A stretch of DNA of 64,000 nucleotides from Carnobacterium pleistocenium FTR1 (lineage in GTDB: Bacteria > Bacillota > Bacilli > Lactobacillales > Carnobacteriaceae), in the NCBI RefSeq assembly GCF_000744285.1, contig NZ_JQLQ01000002.1:2362501-2426500 (forward strand), read 5' to 3'. The translations under genes and the position numbers were made by a program. Below, piece after piece: positions 7,992 to 16,659 of the stretch. Under the pieces are notes generated by a model, which searched no databases, was not told the origin of the DNA, and saw nothing but the letters and a program-made list of their open reading frames with translations. Numbering within the stretch: position 1 is the first letter of the stretch; every line of letters begins with the position of its first letter.

Positions 7992-9092
7992 TTATTGCTC
8001 ATAATTTTTATTTTGAAAAGACAGTCTTTCTTGATGTTTTCTTAGTGCCAGTTGAATCAACTCTTCAACTAAATCACCGTAATTTAATCCCGTATTTTTC
8101 CATAGTGTAGGATACATACTAAATTGTGTGAAACCTGGCATAGTGTTTATTTCATTAACAAATATTTCATTATTACTTGTTAGAAAGAAATCACACCGAC
8201 TCAACCCACTTCCATCAAGAGCTTGAAAAGCACGTACTGCAAATTCGCGCAGCCGAGCACTAACATCCTCAGAAATTAATGCGGGTATTTGTAACACCAC
8301 ATCATTCTTGAGATATTTTGATTCATAATCATAAAAATCAACACTTTTCACTAATTCTCCGGGTACTGAGATATGAATATCATCATTTCCTAAAATAGCT
8401 ACTTCAATTTCTCTAGCTTCAATCCCTTGCTCAACAACCACTCGTCGGTCATACTGAAAAGCTAACTCAATGGCTTCAATCAATTCATCTCGATTTTCAG
8501 CTTTGCTAATTCCAACACTTGATCCTAAATTTGCCGGTTTTACATACATAGGATAAAGTAATGTACCTTCACATTGCTTGAAAATAGTTTCTTTAGTATT
8601 GATCCACTCAACTTTTCGTATGGGTACATATGGAACTTGCGGTAAACCTGCTTGTTGAAAGAGCTGCTTACTAATAATTTTATCCATACCACATGCACTA
8701 GCTAAAACACCAGCACCTACATAAGGCATCCCAATAACTTCAAATAATCCTTGAACCGTACCATCTTCTCCATTAGGTCCATGTAGAACTGGAAAAATTA
8801 CAGCATTTTCTTCTTTTATATCAGACGGTTGAATAAGCACACCTTCAGAACTTTGATTTTCATCAGTTGCAAATTGTACTTTGTCAGAAATTTCTAATTT
8901 CAAGGCATTTGAACTCATAATATCGCTTGCTTTTTTAACAATGGCGCCTCTTACCCATTGGCCACTTCTTGTAATATATATCGGTTCTACTTCATAATAA
9001 TTATAATATACTTCTTTAATGATAGAAAAAGCTGTCAGAATTGAGATATCATGTTCCGCACTCTTTCCGCCATATACTAGAAAGATTTTCAT
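7992..9092 (-). CDS. ddl: D-alanine--D-alanine ligase
   Basis: Ddl joins two D-alanines with ATP to make the substrate of MurF. The 366-residue protein has the ATP-grasp pattern: MKIFLVYGGKSAEHDIS at the N-terminus, HGPNGEDGTVQG near residue 105, KPANLGSSVGISK near 185 and the C-terminal EINTMPGFTQFSMYP. The omega-loop reads FYDYESKY, with Tyr at the position occupied by Phe in D-Ala-D-Lac ligases of lactobacilli and leuconostocs. The sequence therefore predicts D-Ala-D-Ala products and a vancomycin-susceptible wall. It lies upstream of murF. alr, the other D-alanine gene, is at the far end of the window. Confidence 0.97.
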   Translation of the reverse strand: MKIFLVYGGKSAEHDISILTAFSIIKEVYYNYYEVEPIYITRSGQWVRGAIVKKASDIMSSNALKLEISDKVQFATDENQSSEGVLIQPSDIKEENAVIFPVLHGPNGEDGTVQGLFEVIGMPYVGAGVLASACGMDKIISKQLFQQAGLPQVPYVPIRKVEWINTKETIFKQCEGTLLYPMYVKPANLGSSVGISKAENRDELIEAIELAFQYDRRVVVEQGIEAREIEVAILGNDDIHISVPGELVKSVDFYDYESKYLKNDVVLQIPALISEDVSARLREFAVRAFQALDGSGLSRCDFFLTSNNEIFVNEINTMPGFTQFSMYPTLWKNTGLNYGDLVEELIQLALRKHQERLSFQNKNYEQ

Positions 9093-9228
9093 TTTAGTTA
9101 TCCTCCGAATTTACTTAGGCATCTTACCTTACATTCTTTATAATTCAAAAATTATTGTATCATATTTTTTTACAGAAAAATAGCATACCTGTTTAGAACC
9201 GCTATTCTTATACATTGTATAAACAGTT

Positions 9229-9262
9229 TTAAAAAAAAGCCCTTTAGGCAACTTATCTGTTC
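9229..9262 (-). terminator. possible terminator downstream of the unrecognised gene at 9.3-10.1 kb
   Basis: On the minus strand a short GCC/GGC stem with a small loop is followed by eight T residues. The stem is weak, so the call is tentative. Confidence 0.4.
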
Positions 9263-9327
9263 AACTTATTATACATCTAAAATAGCAGCCAAATTCAGGT
9301 ATCTCTTAGGACTTTTTTTCACAAAGG

Positions 9328-10089
9328 CTATAAACCTCTTTCTTCTTTGAAAAACCATTTTTGCTTTTTCTCATCAAAACAAAGATTACCCAATAAGTCT
9401 TTTTCCGGAAAATCTCGATTGACAAATTTCAAACGATCTTCTGCTAAATAAATGGGAATCTCATAAACTTCTTGATCCATTTTCAATTTTTTAAAGGAAA
9501 AGACAACGCCTTCTTTAAGCAGTGGGAGCAATTTTTTTACTTCAGACATTGGTAGACGCATAATTTTTTTATTTTTTTTGAAAAGAAATACGTTTCTTTT
9601 ATCATTTATTTTTTTCTCTAGATTATTTGTTATACTAACCGATAAAAGACTGTAAAATTGATCTAATTTTCGGTAATAAACCTTGGTTATTCCTTCAGGC
9701 AACGTTAAGTGGATATAATTATTTTGTAATTTATAATAGAATGGTGAATGTAAATGTGTATAGGTATGTGCAATATACAGTAGTTCAGAAATTTCAACCG
9801 GCGTCAACTGTCTCATCAACTCAACACTTTCAAAATCGATCCATTTAGAAGGAACTACATTTGTATTTTGGCTTTGCTCGAAGTATTCTTGTATTTTTGC
9901 TATTCCTCGAATCATACGAAAACCAGTATGGGAGTCATATTCCCCAACACCTTTGGGAGCACTTAACAATAATATATTTTTGATTGGTTTATTAACGGCA
10001 TCTTTATATTCACTCATTGTAAAACCTTTACTCATCAACACGGCATTTGTAATAGTATCTAAATGGACATAAGTTGTTTCTGATGGCAC
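9328..10089 (-). CDS. hypothetical protein, 253 residues, not recognised
   Basis: I do not recognise this protein. It has no signal peptide or membrane segment, and no nucleotide-binding or metal motif that I can see. It opens PSETTYVHLDTITNAVLMSKG. The middle contains a basic stretch (KKINDKRNVFLFKKNKK) and the C-terminal third is rich in Lys, Phe and Glu. The start is a GTG about eight bases after GGGGAG. It stands alone, transcribed on the minus strand after a gap full of inverted repeats. A TATAAT box lies about 20-25 bases upstream of the GTG. Codon use looks like its neighbours, so foreign origin is not indicated. Confidence 0.7.
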   Translation of the reverse strand: MPSETTYVHLDTITNAVLMSKGFTMSEYKDAVNKPIKNILLLSAPKGVGEYDSHTGFRMIRGIAKIQEYFEQSQNTNVVPSKWIDFESVELMRQLTPVEISELLYIAHTYTHLHSPFYYKLQNNYIHLTLPEGITKVYYRKLDQFYSLLSVSITNNLEKKINDKRNVFLFKKNKKIMRLPMSEVKKLLPLLKEGVVFSFKKLKMDQEVYEIPIYLAEDRLKFVNRDFPEKDLLGNLCFDEKKQKWFFKEERGL

Positions 10090-10191
10090 GACACATTTCT
10101 CCCCTTGTATTATATCCCTTACATTATACTACGCAAACAAAAATTAATCTGTATCAGTTAGATAATATTATGGTTACAAGCACGATATAAA

Positions 10192-10365
10192 ACCGCTCTA
10201 TTAAGACATTACTATGACAATCAAAATTGTTATGTCTAAAGTAATCTTCTTTTTACTAAGCAGGATAGAGCGATTTAACTGTCAAATTATTTGGCAGAGC
10301 CTTGCAATTAGACTATATAATTTTTGGTATGATTGCAAAAAATTATAGTCGAAAACGACTAAACG
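10192..10365. repeat. cluster of overlapping inverted repeats in an intergenic gap
   Basis: The 430-base gap between the symporter and the unrecognised gene holds no gene. It contains CGCTCTAT/ATAGAGCG (10194-10201 and 10265-10272) enclosing ATGACAAT/ATTGTTAT. Next come TTGCAAT/ATTGCAA (10302-10338) and GACTATA(TA)ATTTTT/AAAAATTATAGTC (10311-10350). Last is TAGTCG-AAAA-CGACTA (10346-10361), whose left arm is the right arm of the previous hairpin. The shared arm means the two cannot form together. It may be a structured RNA, a regulatory leader read on the minus strand, or a decayed mobile element. Confidence 0.55.
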
Positions 10366-10403
10366 TATTGGTTATCAATATCTAAATTAGTTTTAAAGCG
10401 AAA

Positions 10404-10503
10404 AAAAGCAGCGTGAGAAAATTATCTCACACTGCTTAAACAAACTTTTATTATCAATTAAAATCAACTTATCTTCATCATTTGATAAAGATAAGTTGAT
10501 TTA
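10404..10503 (-). terminator. two hairpins in series ending the alanine symporter transcript
   Basis: On the minus strand the first hairpin (AATCAACTTATCTT and its complement) follows the stop codon. The second (AAGCAGTGTGAG/CTCACGCTGCTT) is followed by a run of seven T residues and is the stronger terminator. Confidence 0.82.
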
Positions 10504-10520
10504 TTTTTTCAATCTATTTA

Positions 10521-11888
10521 TTAACTTTCTTTTCGCTCTGTTTCATAAATACCCTTTTTACCAAAGTATTCCTTAGTTAAGCGGGCGATAACCGGGCTAA
10601 GTAATAACAATCCGATTAAGTTTGGTAATGCCATCAAGCCATTCAGTGTGTCTGCGATAGCCCAAATGACGCGTAATCCTCCGACTGCTCCAACCACAAT
10701 CAGTGGAATAAAAATAAGTCGATATATTATAATTGATTTTGGTCCAAATAAATACTCCATACAACGTTCACCATAGTATGACCAGCCTAACAATGTTGAG
10801 AATGCAAAGAAGATTAGACCGAACGTCACGATACTTCCACCAAATGGCATTCCTTTATCAAAGGCCACTGTTGTTAAAGCAGCGCCGTCTAAACCAGTTT
10901 CCCAGACACCAGTCATAACAATAACTAGAGCAGTAATGGTACATATGACAAGTGTGTCGATAAATACTTCAAAAATACCCCAAAGACCTTGTCTGACAGG
11001 ATGATCTGTTGTTGCTGCAGCATGAGCGATAGGTGCGCTTCCTAGTCCAGCTTCATTTGTAAAGACTCCTCTAGCAATACCAAAGCGGATAGTCATTGCC
11101 ATTGTGGAACCGACAAACCCACCAGTAGCTGCTGTTCCTGTAAAGGCATCGTGGAATATAACGCCAAATGCTGCAGGGACAAGTTCGATATTAAGAATAA
11201 TAATAATCAAACCACCAAGAATGTAAACAGCGGCCATTAAGGGTACTAGTATTGAAGTTACCATTCCAATTTTCTTGATACCGCCTAACGTAACTAAACT
11301 GACAGCAATCGCTAAGATGATACCCGTCACTAAAGGATCAATATCAAATGTGCTTTTAAGTGAAGCCGCGACAGAATTTGACTGCACCATATTACCAATT
11401 CCAAAAGTCGCTACAGTACCGAAGATGGCAAATAACACACCCAGCCACTTCTTGTTTGCTCCCTTATCAAGGTAGTACATTGGTCCGCCAACAAAGTGGC
11501 CTTCCTTAGTCTTTTCTCTATACTCGATAGACAAGACAACCTCACCGAATTTTGTTGCCATTCCAAACAATGCAGCAAGCCACATCCAAAAAATAGCACC
11601 TGGTCCACCTATAGCTATAGCTGTACCAACGCCGGCAATGTTTCCCGTACCAACTGAGGCTGCTAAAGCCGTCGCTACCGCTTGAAAAGCTGTGACTTCT
11701 CCTTCACCCTTTTGTTTTTTAGCGAACATTTTGAAAAGTGTTTGCTTCATAACATAACCAATTTTAGTGAGGGATATAAAATTCGTCCGTACCGTCAAGT
11801 AAATACCTGTTCCTAAAATAAGAACTAAAAGCGGCCACCCCCATACAATCCCATTAATCGTTTCATTTATCTTTGTAAAAGTTTCCAT
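10521..11888 (-). CDS. sodium:alanine (glycine) symporter, AgcS family
   Basis: The 455-residue protein has about eleven membrane segments and the AgcS/AlsT signatures. The segment AFQAVATALAASVGTGNIAG lies near residues 67-86, GGPGAIFWMWLAALFGMATK follows it, and GIARGVFTNEAGLGSAPIAHA lies near 270. These proteins import alanine or glycine with sodium. It is monocistronic; the promoter on the minus strand is probably TTGCAA and TATATT spaced 18 bases. I looked for a glycine riboswitch upstream and saw none. Substrate choice between Ala, Gly and Gln cannot be settled from sequence. Confidence 0.92.
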   Translation of the reverse strand: METFTKINETINGIVWGWPLLVLILGTGIYLTVRTNFISLTKIGYVMKQTLFKMFAKKQKGEGEVTAFQAVATALAASVGTGNIAGVGTAIAIGGPGAIFWMWLAALFGMATKFGEVVLSIEYREKTKEGHFVGGPMYYLDKGANKKWLGVLFAIFGTVATFGIGNMVQSNSVAASLKSTFDIDPLVTGIILAIAVSLVTLGGIKKIGMVTSILVPLMAAVYILGGLIIIILNIELVPAAFGVIFHDAFTGTAATGGFVGSTMAMTIRFGIARGVFTNEAGLGSAPIAHAAATTDHPVRQGLWGIFEVFIDTLVICTITALVIVMTGVWETGLDGAALTTVAFDKGMPFGGSIVTFGLIFFAFSTLLGWSYYGERCMEYLFGPKSIIIYRLIFIPLIVVGAVGGLRVIWAIADTLNGLMALPNLIGLLLLSPVIARLTKEYFGKKGIYETERKES

Positions 11889-12291
11889 ATTTTTCCCCTT
11901 AATGTTCTTCTTATTTGCAATCTTAACAATATACCTTATTTACTATCGGCATTGCAAATATTTCTCGCAATTTTCACTCTTATTTAAGTTGAAAAATTAA
12001 ATATAAAGAGTTTATTATTTTTCCTTTTAATCTTTAAATTCAATAAATACAAATTGAGAAAATCTATTTTTTCTTTCCCTATTGCTTGGCCAAAAATACA
12101 TACCGTTCGGCTTAAAATCAGCTTAAATTGATATAGTAGAAATAAGAAAAATGGCTTTTCACCTTTGCTACACGCATTCGCTTCAAATATTTTTGAAAAG
12201 AAAGAAATCACTTTAATTAATTACAGAACACTAAAAAAGAGTGTTAAAATATAACTATCTACATCAATCAAAATGAAAGAAGGCAAAACAA
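11889..12291. other. divergent intergenic region between agcS and selD
   Basis: The region holds the symporter promoter (minus strand, -35 TTGCAA and -10 TATATT at about 11930-11960). Close to selD it holds a small AACACT/AGTGTT hairpin at about 12227-12245 followed by an AT-rich stretch that may be the selD -10 region. A 75-codon open frame on the minus strand lacks a ribosome site and recognisable content. I see no other feature. Confidence 0.5.
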
Positions 12292-13332
12292 ATGACTCAA
12301 ATCAAATTAACGACTCTCACTAAAAAAGGCGGCTGTGGCTGCAAAATTGGTCCAAGTGATTTACGCGAGGTCCTTCAACAACTTCCCACAATAAAAAAGG
12401 ACCCAAATCTTCTTGTTGGTTTAGAAACGGGCGATGATGCAGGCGTCTATCGTTTAACGGATGAACTGGCAATTGTCCAAACAGTTGATTTTTTTACTCC
12501 AATTGTTGATAACCCTTATGATTTTGGTCAAATTGCAGCTGCAAATGCATTGAGTGACGTGTATGCTATGGGTGGAACGCCAATTACCGCACTAAACATC
12601 GTAGCTTTCCCCATTTCCACCTTAGATAAAGCAATCCTTACTGAGATTTTACGTGGTGCAAGCGACAAATTACAAGAAGCAGGCTGTAGTCTTGTTGGGG
12701 GTCACTCAATCGATGATGAAGAGCCTAAATTTGGTCTTGCAGTAACCGGTACTATTCACCCTGATCACATCCACACAAATGCTGGAGCAGAAAAAGGTGA
12801 TAAACTTATTCTGACAAAACCAATTGGGGTGGGAATTTCAACCACTGCTATCAAAAAAGAATTGTTGACCGAAGAAGAAACTAAAAACGTTACCCGCGTG
12901 ATGGCAACCCTAAATAAATCAGCCGCAAAAGTTATGAATCAGTATAACGTTCATGCCTGTACCGACATCACCGGCTTTGGGCTGTTAGGCCATCTCAGTG
13001 AAATGGCCACCGAAAGTCAGCAAGCGTTAACCATTATAAAAAACGACGTGCCTACCTTACCTCGTGTACGTGATCTTGCAGAAAAAGGTGCCATTCCTGG
13101 TGGATCAAGAAATAATTTAAAACATGTAAAAGATGTTGTCCATTTTGAAAACTATTGCGATGAAATCGATCAACTTATTTTAGCAGATGCGGTCACTTCT
13201 GGTGGATTATTAATGGCCGTAAGTTCACTGGATGCTTCAGCGTTACTTGAATCTCTTAAACTCAGCGGAATTGATGCTAAATTGATTGGGAAAGTATCCG
13301 ATGGCGATGCTGGTCATATCTATGTTAAATAA
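12292..13332 (+). CDS. selD: selenide, water dikinase (selenophosphate synthetase)
   Basis: SelD makes selenophosphate from selenide and ATP. The 346-residue protein follows Escherichia coli SelD throughout: GGCGCKIGPSDL with catalytic Cys15 and Lys18 (matching Cys17 and Lys20), TGDDAGVY, DFFTPIVDNPYDFGQIAAAN, GGHSIDDEEPKFGLAVTG and DITGFGLLGHLSEM. The catalytic position is cysteine (TGT), not selenocysteine. It sits 14 bases upstream of mnmH, so this selenophosphate is most likely for tRNA 2-selenouridine. selA, selB and selC are not in the window. Confidence 0.97.
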   Translation: MTQIKLTTLTKKGGCGCKIGPSDLREVLQQLPTIKKDPNLLVGLETGDDAGVYRLTDELAIVQTVDFFTPIVDNPYDFGQIAAANALSDVYAMGGTPITALNIVAFPISTLDKAILTEILRGASDKLQEAGCSLVGGHSIDDEEPKFGLAVTGTIHPDHIHTNAGAEKGDKLILTKPIGVGISTTAIKKELLTEEETKNVTRVMATLNKSAAKVMNQYNVHACTDITGFGLLGHLSEMATESQQALTIIKNDVPTLPRVRDLAEKGAIPGGSRNNLKHVKDVVHFENYCDEIDQLILADAVTSGGLLMAVSSLDASALLESLKLSGIDAKLIGKVSDGDAGHIYVK

Positions 13333-13346
13333 GAGAGGATACTTTT

Positions 13347-14390
13347 ATGTTTAAAGATATAACACCAAGTAACCTCTACCAGCTCAAGAAACTGGGAAAT
13401 ACCATAGTTGATGTACGTTCACCAAAAGAATACGAAGAAGCAACGATTCCAGGCGCGATCAATATTCCTCTTTTCACAAACGAAGAACGGGCGGCAGTTG
13501 GAACAACCTTCAAACAAGAAGGTAAAGAGGCCGCAAAAGATCTTGGTTTAGAAATTTTTTCAAAAAAATTACCTGCCTTTATTCAGCACTTCAAGCAATT
13601 AAAGACACCAGTAACCGTTTTTTGTTGGCGTGGAGGTATGCGTAGCGAGACCGCCGCAACAGTTGTAAACTTGATGAACATTCCAGTGAATCGTTTAAAA
13701 GGCGGGATCAAAGCTTATCACAATTGGAATAAAGAGCAGTTCAACACAATTCACATTCCACCTCTATATGTCTTGAACGGCCATACTGGAAACGGAAAAA
13801 CAAACATTCTTCTTCAGCTGAAGGAAGAAGGCTACCCTGTAATTGATTTAGAAGGCATGGCCAATCATCGAGGTTCGATTTTCGGTCATATAGGACTCAA
13901 ACCAAATAATCAAAGAACGTTTAACCTGTTACTAGGTGAAGCATTGTTACGCTACCAAGACGAACCTTTCATACTCATTGAGGGGGAAAGTTCACGAATC
14001 GGCAACATAACGATACCCGAGAGCTTCTACCATCATAAAGAAATAGGCTCTCAACTATTTATTGATCTTCCCTTAGTCGAGCGAGTAAAAAATATTTTAG
14101 CAGATTATTCACCTGATAGCTATCACGCTCAATTTGTTGAATCCTTTCAAGTGATTAAACGTCGCATTCATACACCCGTAGCGAATGCGACTGCACAAGC
14201 ACTTGAAGAAAAAAATTATTCATTAGTTATAAAGAATCTTTTGACTCATTATTATGACTTGCGTTACAATCATTCAACCACTTGTTCTGAAAATTTGATC
14301 ACATCGATTAAAGAATTATCCGTAGAGGATGCGAAACAAAAAGTAAAACAGTATCTTCCGTCAAAGAAAATTAACTTGAAAAGGGAATGA
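13347..14390 (+). CDS. mnmH: tRNA 2-selenouridine synthase
   Basis: MnmH (SelU) converts 2-thiouridine at the wobble position of certain tRNAs to 2-selenouridine via a geranylated intermediate, using selenophosphate. The 347-residue product has an N-terminal rhodanese domain with active Cys93 in FCWRGGMRSETAA. A P-loop domain follows, with GHTGNGKT at 145-152 and the LEGMANHRGSIFGHIG signature after it. Translation is probably coupled to selD through the short 14-base spacer containing GAGAGGA. The gene is complete. The pair is followed by a gap with a structured repeat rather than more selenium genes. Confidence 0.96.
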   Translation: MFKDITPSNLYQLKKLGNTIVDVRSPKEYEEATIPGAINIPLFTNEERAAVGTTFKQEGKEAAKDLGLEIFSKKLPAFIQHFKQLKTPVTVFCWRGGMRSETAATVVNLMNIPVNRLKGGIKAYHNWNKEQFNTIHIPPLYVLNGHTGNGKTNILLQLKEEGYPVIDLEGMANHRGSIFGHIGLKPNNQRTFNLLLGEALLRYQDEPFILIEGESSRIGNITIPESFYHHKEIGSQLFIDLPLVERVKNILADYSPDSYHAQFVESFQVIKRRIHTPVANATAQALEEKNYSLVIKNLLTHYYDLRYNHSTTCSENLITSIKELSVEDAKQKVKQYLPSKKINLKRE

Positions 14391-14532
14391 CCCCAAACAA
14401 ATTAACCATAACGTACCAAATTGATGTTAAGACAACATTTTTTAGATAAATAATTTTTTTTAAAAAGGGAACTAGCAATTCGTTCTACGCTTGTACTCAA
14501 TCACTTCACAAAATAATCTAGCTTTTTTGTTA

Positions 14533-14697
14533 GGGTCTATAATTTTTAGTGTTGATAATTAAATTGCTTATCTAAAATTCCAAGAGGATTAGACTTGCTT
14601 ATAGCTATGTCTAAACTCCCATAGCTTCATAAGCAAACACATCTTTTTCAGAAAAAATTTTACTTTTAAAGCATCCATACTATTTAACCTAGAGTCC
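14533..14697 (+). repeat. copy B of a structured dispersed repeat, about 165 bases
   Basis: The ends form imperfect terminal inverted repeats: GGGTCTATAATTTTTAGTG at the left, and a right end whose complement starts GGACTCTAGGTTAAATAG. Inside, GCTTATAGCTATG pairs with CATAGCTTCATAAGC, so the whole element can fold into one long hairpin. It carries no gene. Copies C and D share the ends and core. The form resembles a non-autonomous element (MITE); the ends remind me of ISL3-type termini, which is inference. Clear target duplications were not found. Confidence 0.7.
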
Positions 14698-14716
14698 TTT
14701 GTTTTATTCAAAAACT

Positions 14717-14768
14717 AAAAAAAGCAACAAGTTTTCTGCCTTGACCGGCTAAAATCTTGTTGCTTTTC
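14717..14768 (-). terminator. intrinsic terminator with no recognised gene just upstream
   Basis: On the minus strand, AAAAGCAACAAGATTTT pairs with GAAAACTTGTTGCTTTT and a T-run follows. It lies about 125 bases beyond the strong rpmE2 terminator. It therefore ends either rpmE2 read-through or a short unrecognised transcript from 14770-14893. I found no ribosome site or convincing promoter there. Confidence 0.75.
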
Positions 14769-14893
14769 ATCAGTACTTTTAAAAAAACTACTATTTGTAC
14801 AAAGAAAGAACTTTTGCGAAGTATTCTGTTTGAATTAGCTTTTTCTTGGACAATAACCGTCAAGAAACACATTAAAAAAGCATACAAAATAGT

Positions 14894-14930
14894 AAAAAAA
14901 GAGATTGGACAATTGTCCAATCTCTTTTTT
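14894..14930. terminator. bidirectional intrinsic terminator after rpmE2
   Basis: GAGATTGGACAATTGTCCAA forms the core of a perfect palindromic hairpin flanked by seven A and six T residues. It follows the rpmE2 stop on the minus strand. Confidence 0.9.
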
Positions 14931-14942
14931 GAAAACAAAAAT

Positions 14943-15212
14943 TTATTTTTCTTCTTGTTTGTTTGCATCTGCAATACCATATTTTTTGTTGAAACGGTCC
15001 ACACGTCCGTCTGCTTGAGTAAATTTTTGACGTCCTGTATAGAATGGGTGTGAGTCAGATGAAATTTCGACACGGATCATTGGGTAAGTAGAACCGTCTT
15101 CCCATTCAACTGTTTCGCTTGAATTTTTAGTAGATCCTGATATAAATTTAAACCCTGTAGTAGTATCCATGAACACAACTTGTCTGTAATCTGGGTGAAT
15201 TGCTTTTTTCAT
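14943..15212 (-). CDS. rpmE2: 50S ribosomal protein L31, type B
   Basis: The 89-residue protein begins [16 protein letters not shown] and contains [12 protein letters not shown] and DRFNKKYG, typical of L31 type B. It has no cysteines, so it is the zinc-independent (C-minus) form used when zinc is scarce or constitutively in species lacking the C-plus form. The ATG lies ten bases after AAGGAGAG; a longer reading frame upstream has no ribosome site. It is separated from rho by about 140 bases and has its own terminator. Confidence 0.96.
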   Translation of the reverse strand: MKKAIHPDYRQVVFMDTTTGFKFISGSTKNSSETVEWEDGSTYPMIRVEISSDSHPFYTGRQKFTQADGRVDRFNKKYGIADANKQEEK

Positions 15213-15351
15213 AAGTGTATCTCTCCTTGTGCCCTGATGCATTTGCTGAACCAGAGTTGATTTTTTGTCTCTAGACAATAATAGCATAATACCATATTCT
15301 TCAATATGATTCAATACTTTTCATCAAAATCCTAACTGTGAAAGGTCATAT

Positions 15352-16647
15352 TTAACGGTGCGAACCTCTATTATTTCTTGTTTGGATAATGGTTTTATCT
15401 GTAAAGTTCTCAAAAAACTCTTCATTATTTTTTGATTTTTGTAAAGCTTTGATAAATTGATCGGTTAGATCCAAAGCATCTCCAGTCATTGCATGGCGTA
15501 ATTTCCATATCATTTCTAACCGGTCGTTTTCCAATAGAAGTTCTTCTTTTCGAGTACTTGATTTTTTGATATCAATAGCTGGAAAAACACGACGTTCTGC
15601 AAGCTCTCTCGATAGATGCAATTCAGAATTTCCTGTACCTTTAAATTCTTCATAAATCATGTCATCCATTCGGCTACCGGTATCTACCAAAGCGGTAGCT
15701 AAAATGGTTAAGCTGCCACCTTCTTCAATATTTCTCGCTGCCCCAAAGAAGCGTTTAGGCCGATATAATGCTGCTGGATCTAAACCACCACTTAACGTTC
15801 GGCCACTTGGAGGAAGAACCAAATTATAGGCACGCGCTAACCGAGTGATGCTATCCATTAGAATAATAACGTCACGTCTATCTTCTACCAAACGCATAGC
15901 TCTTTCTAGAACCAACTCTGTTACCCGCACATGATTTTGTGGTTGTTGGTCAAATGTTGAAGAGACAACTTCCCCTTTAACACTTCTTTCAATATCCGTC
16001 ACTTCTTCTGGACGTTCGTCAATTAGCAAAATAATCAATTCAGCATCTGGATAATTTTCAGCGATTCCATTGGCAATTTCTTTTAATAAAGTTGTTTTTC
16101 CTGCCTTTGGAGGCGCAACGATCAATCCACGCTGCCCAAAACCTACAGGAGCCAAAATATCAATCATTCGATTTGAGATTTTTGCTTGAGTTGTTTCAAG
16201 AGTAATTTGCCTTTCAGGGTATAGAGGTGTTAATGCAGGGAAATGAGGACGTTCTTTTGCATCTTCTGGGTCTTTGCCATTTACAAAGTTCACATGCATC
16301 AGACCATAATAGCGCTCTGAGGGTTTTGGCGGTCTTGCTTTTCCAGAAACTTTATCGCCATTTCTCAATCCAAAACGCTTGATTTGAGAAGAAGAAATAT
16401 AAATATCTTCTTTACTTGGTGTATAATTGATTGGGCGCAAAAAACCGAAATCCTGTTGTGCCATGACATCTAGCACTCCTTCTACGATGAAGAAACCTTG
16501 TTTTTCTTCTTGTGCCCGGATAACAGCTAATGCTAATTCTTTTTTATTCATTTGACTGTAATAAGGAATTTTCAGTTCTTTTGCATAATTATAGATCTCT
16601 TTTAATGTTTTCAACTCTAATTCAGTTAATGTTAATAATTCACTCAT
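15352..16647 (-). CDS. rho: transcription termination factor Rho
   Basis: Rho is a hexameric RNA-dependent ATPase that ends transcription. The 431-residue protein has the N-terminal helical domain, an RNA-binding segment around [20 protein letters not shown], and the P-loop region [20 protein letters not shown] near residue 175. The Q/R-loop segment [14 protein letters not shown] is followed by [17 protein letters not shown]. The length is close to B. subtilis Rho, with no insertion domain. It lies 12 bases downstream of murZ, with AGGAG before its ATG, so the two are co-transcribed. Confidence 0.97.
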   Translation of the reverse strand: MSELLTLTELELKTLKEIYNYAKELKIPYYSQMNKKELALAVIRAQEEKQGFFIVEGVLDVMAQQDFGFLRPINYTPSKEDIYISSSQIKRFGLRNGDKVSGKARPPKPSERYYGLMHVNFVNGKDPEDAKERPHFPALTPLYPERQITLETTQAKISNRMIDILAPVGFGQRGLIVAPPKAGKTTLLKEIANGIAENYPDAELIILLIDERPEEVTDIERSVKGEVVSSTFDQQPQNHVRVTELVLERAMRLVEDRRDVIILMDSITRLARAYNLVLPPSGRTLSGGLDPAALYRPKRFFGAARNIEEGGSLTILATALVDTGSRMDDMIYEEFKGTGNSELHLSRELAERRVFPAIDIKKSSTRKEELLLENDRLEMIWKLRHAMTGDALDLTDQFIKALQKSKNNEEFFENFTDKTIIQTRNNRGSHR

Positions 16648-16659
16648 TTTAGTTAACTC

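Noticed and set aside
11889-11990. Glycine riboswitch upstream of the alanine symporter
   Set aside because: Such switches often precede AgcS genes, but the conserved aptamer segments are not present.
11984-12211. 75-codon minus-strand open frame between agcS and selD
   Set aside because: No ribosome site, odd composition and no recognisable content; it overlaps the divergent promoter region.
14708-15073. 121-codon minus-strand frame overlapping rpmE2 and its plus-strand counterpart
   Set aside because: It runs through a strong terminator and out of frame over rpmE2; no ribosome site.
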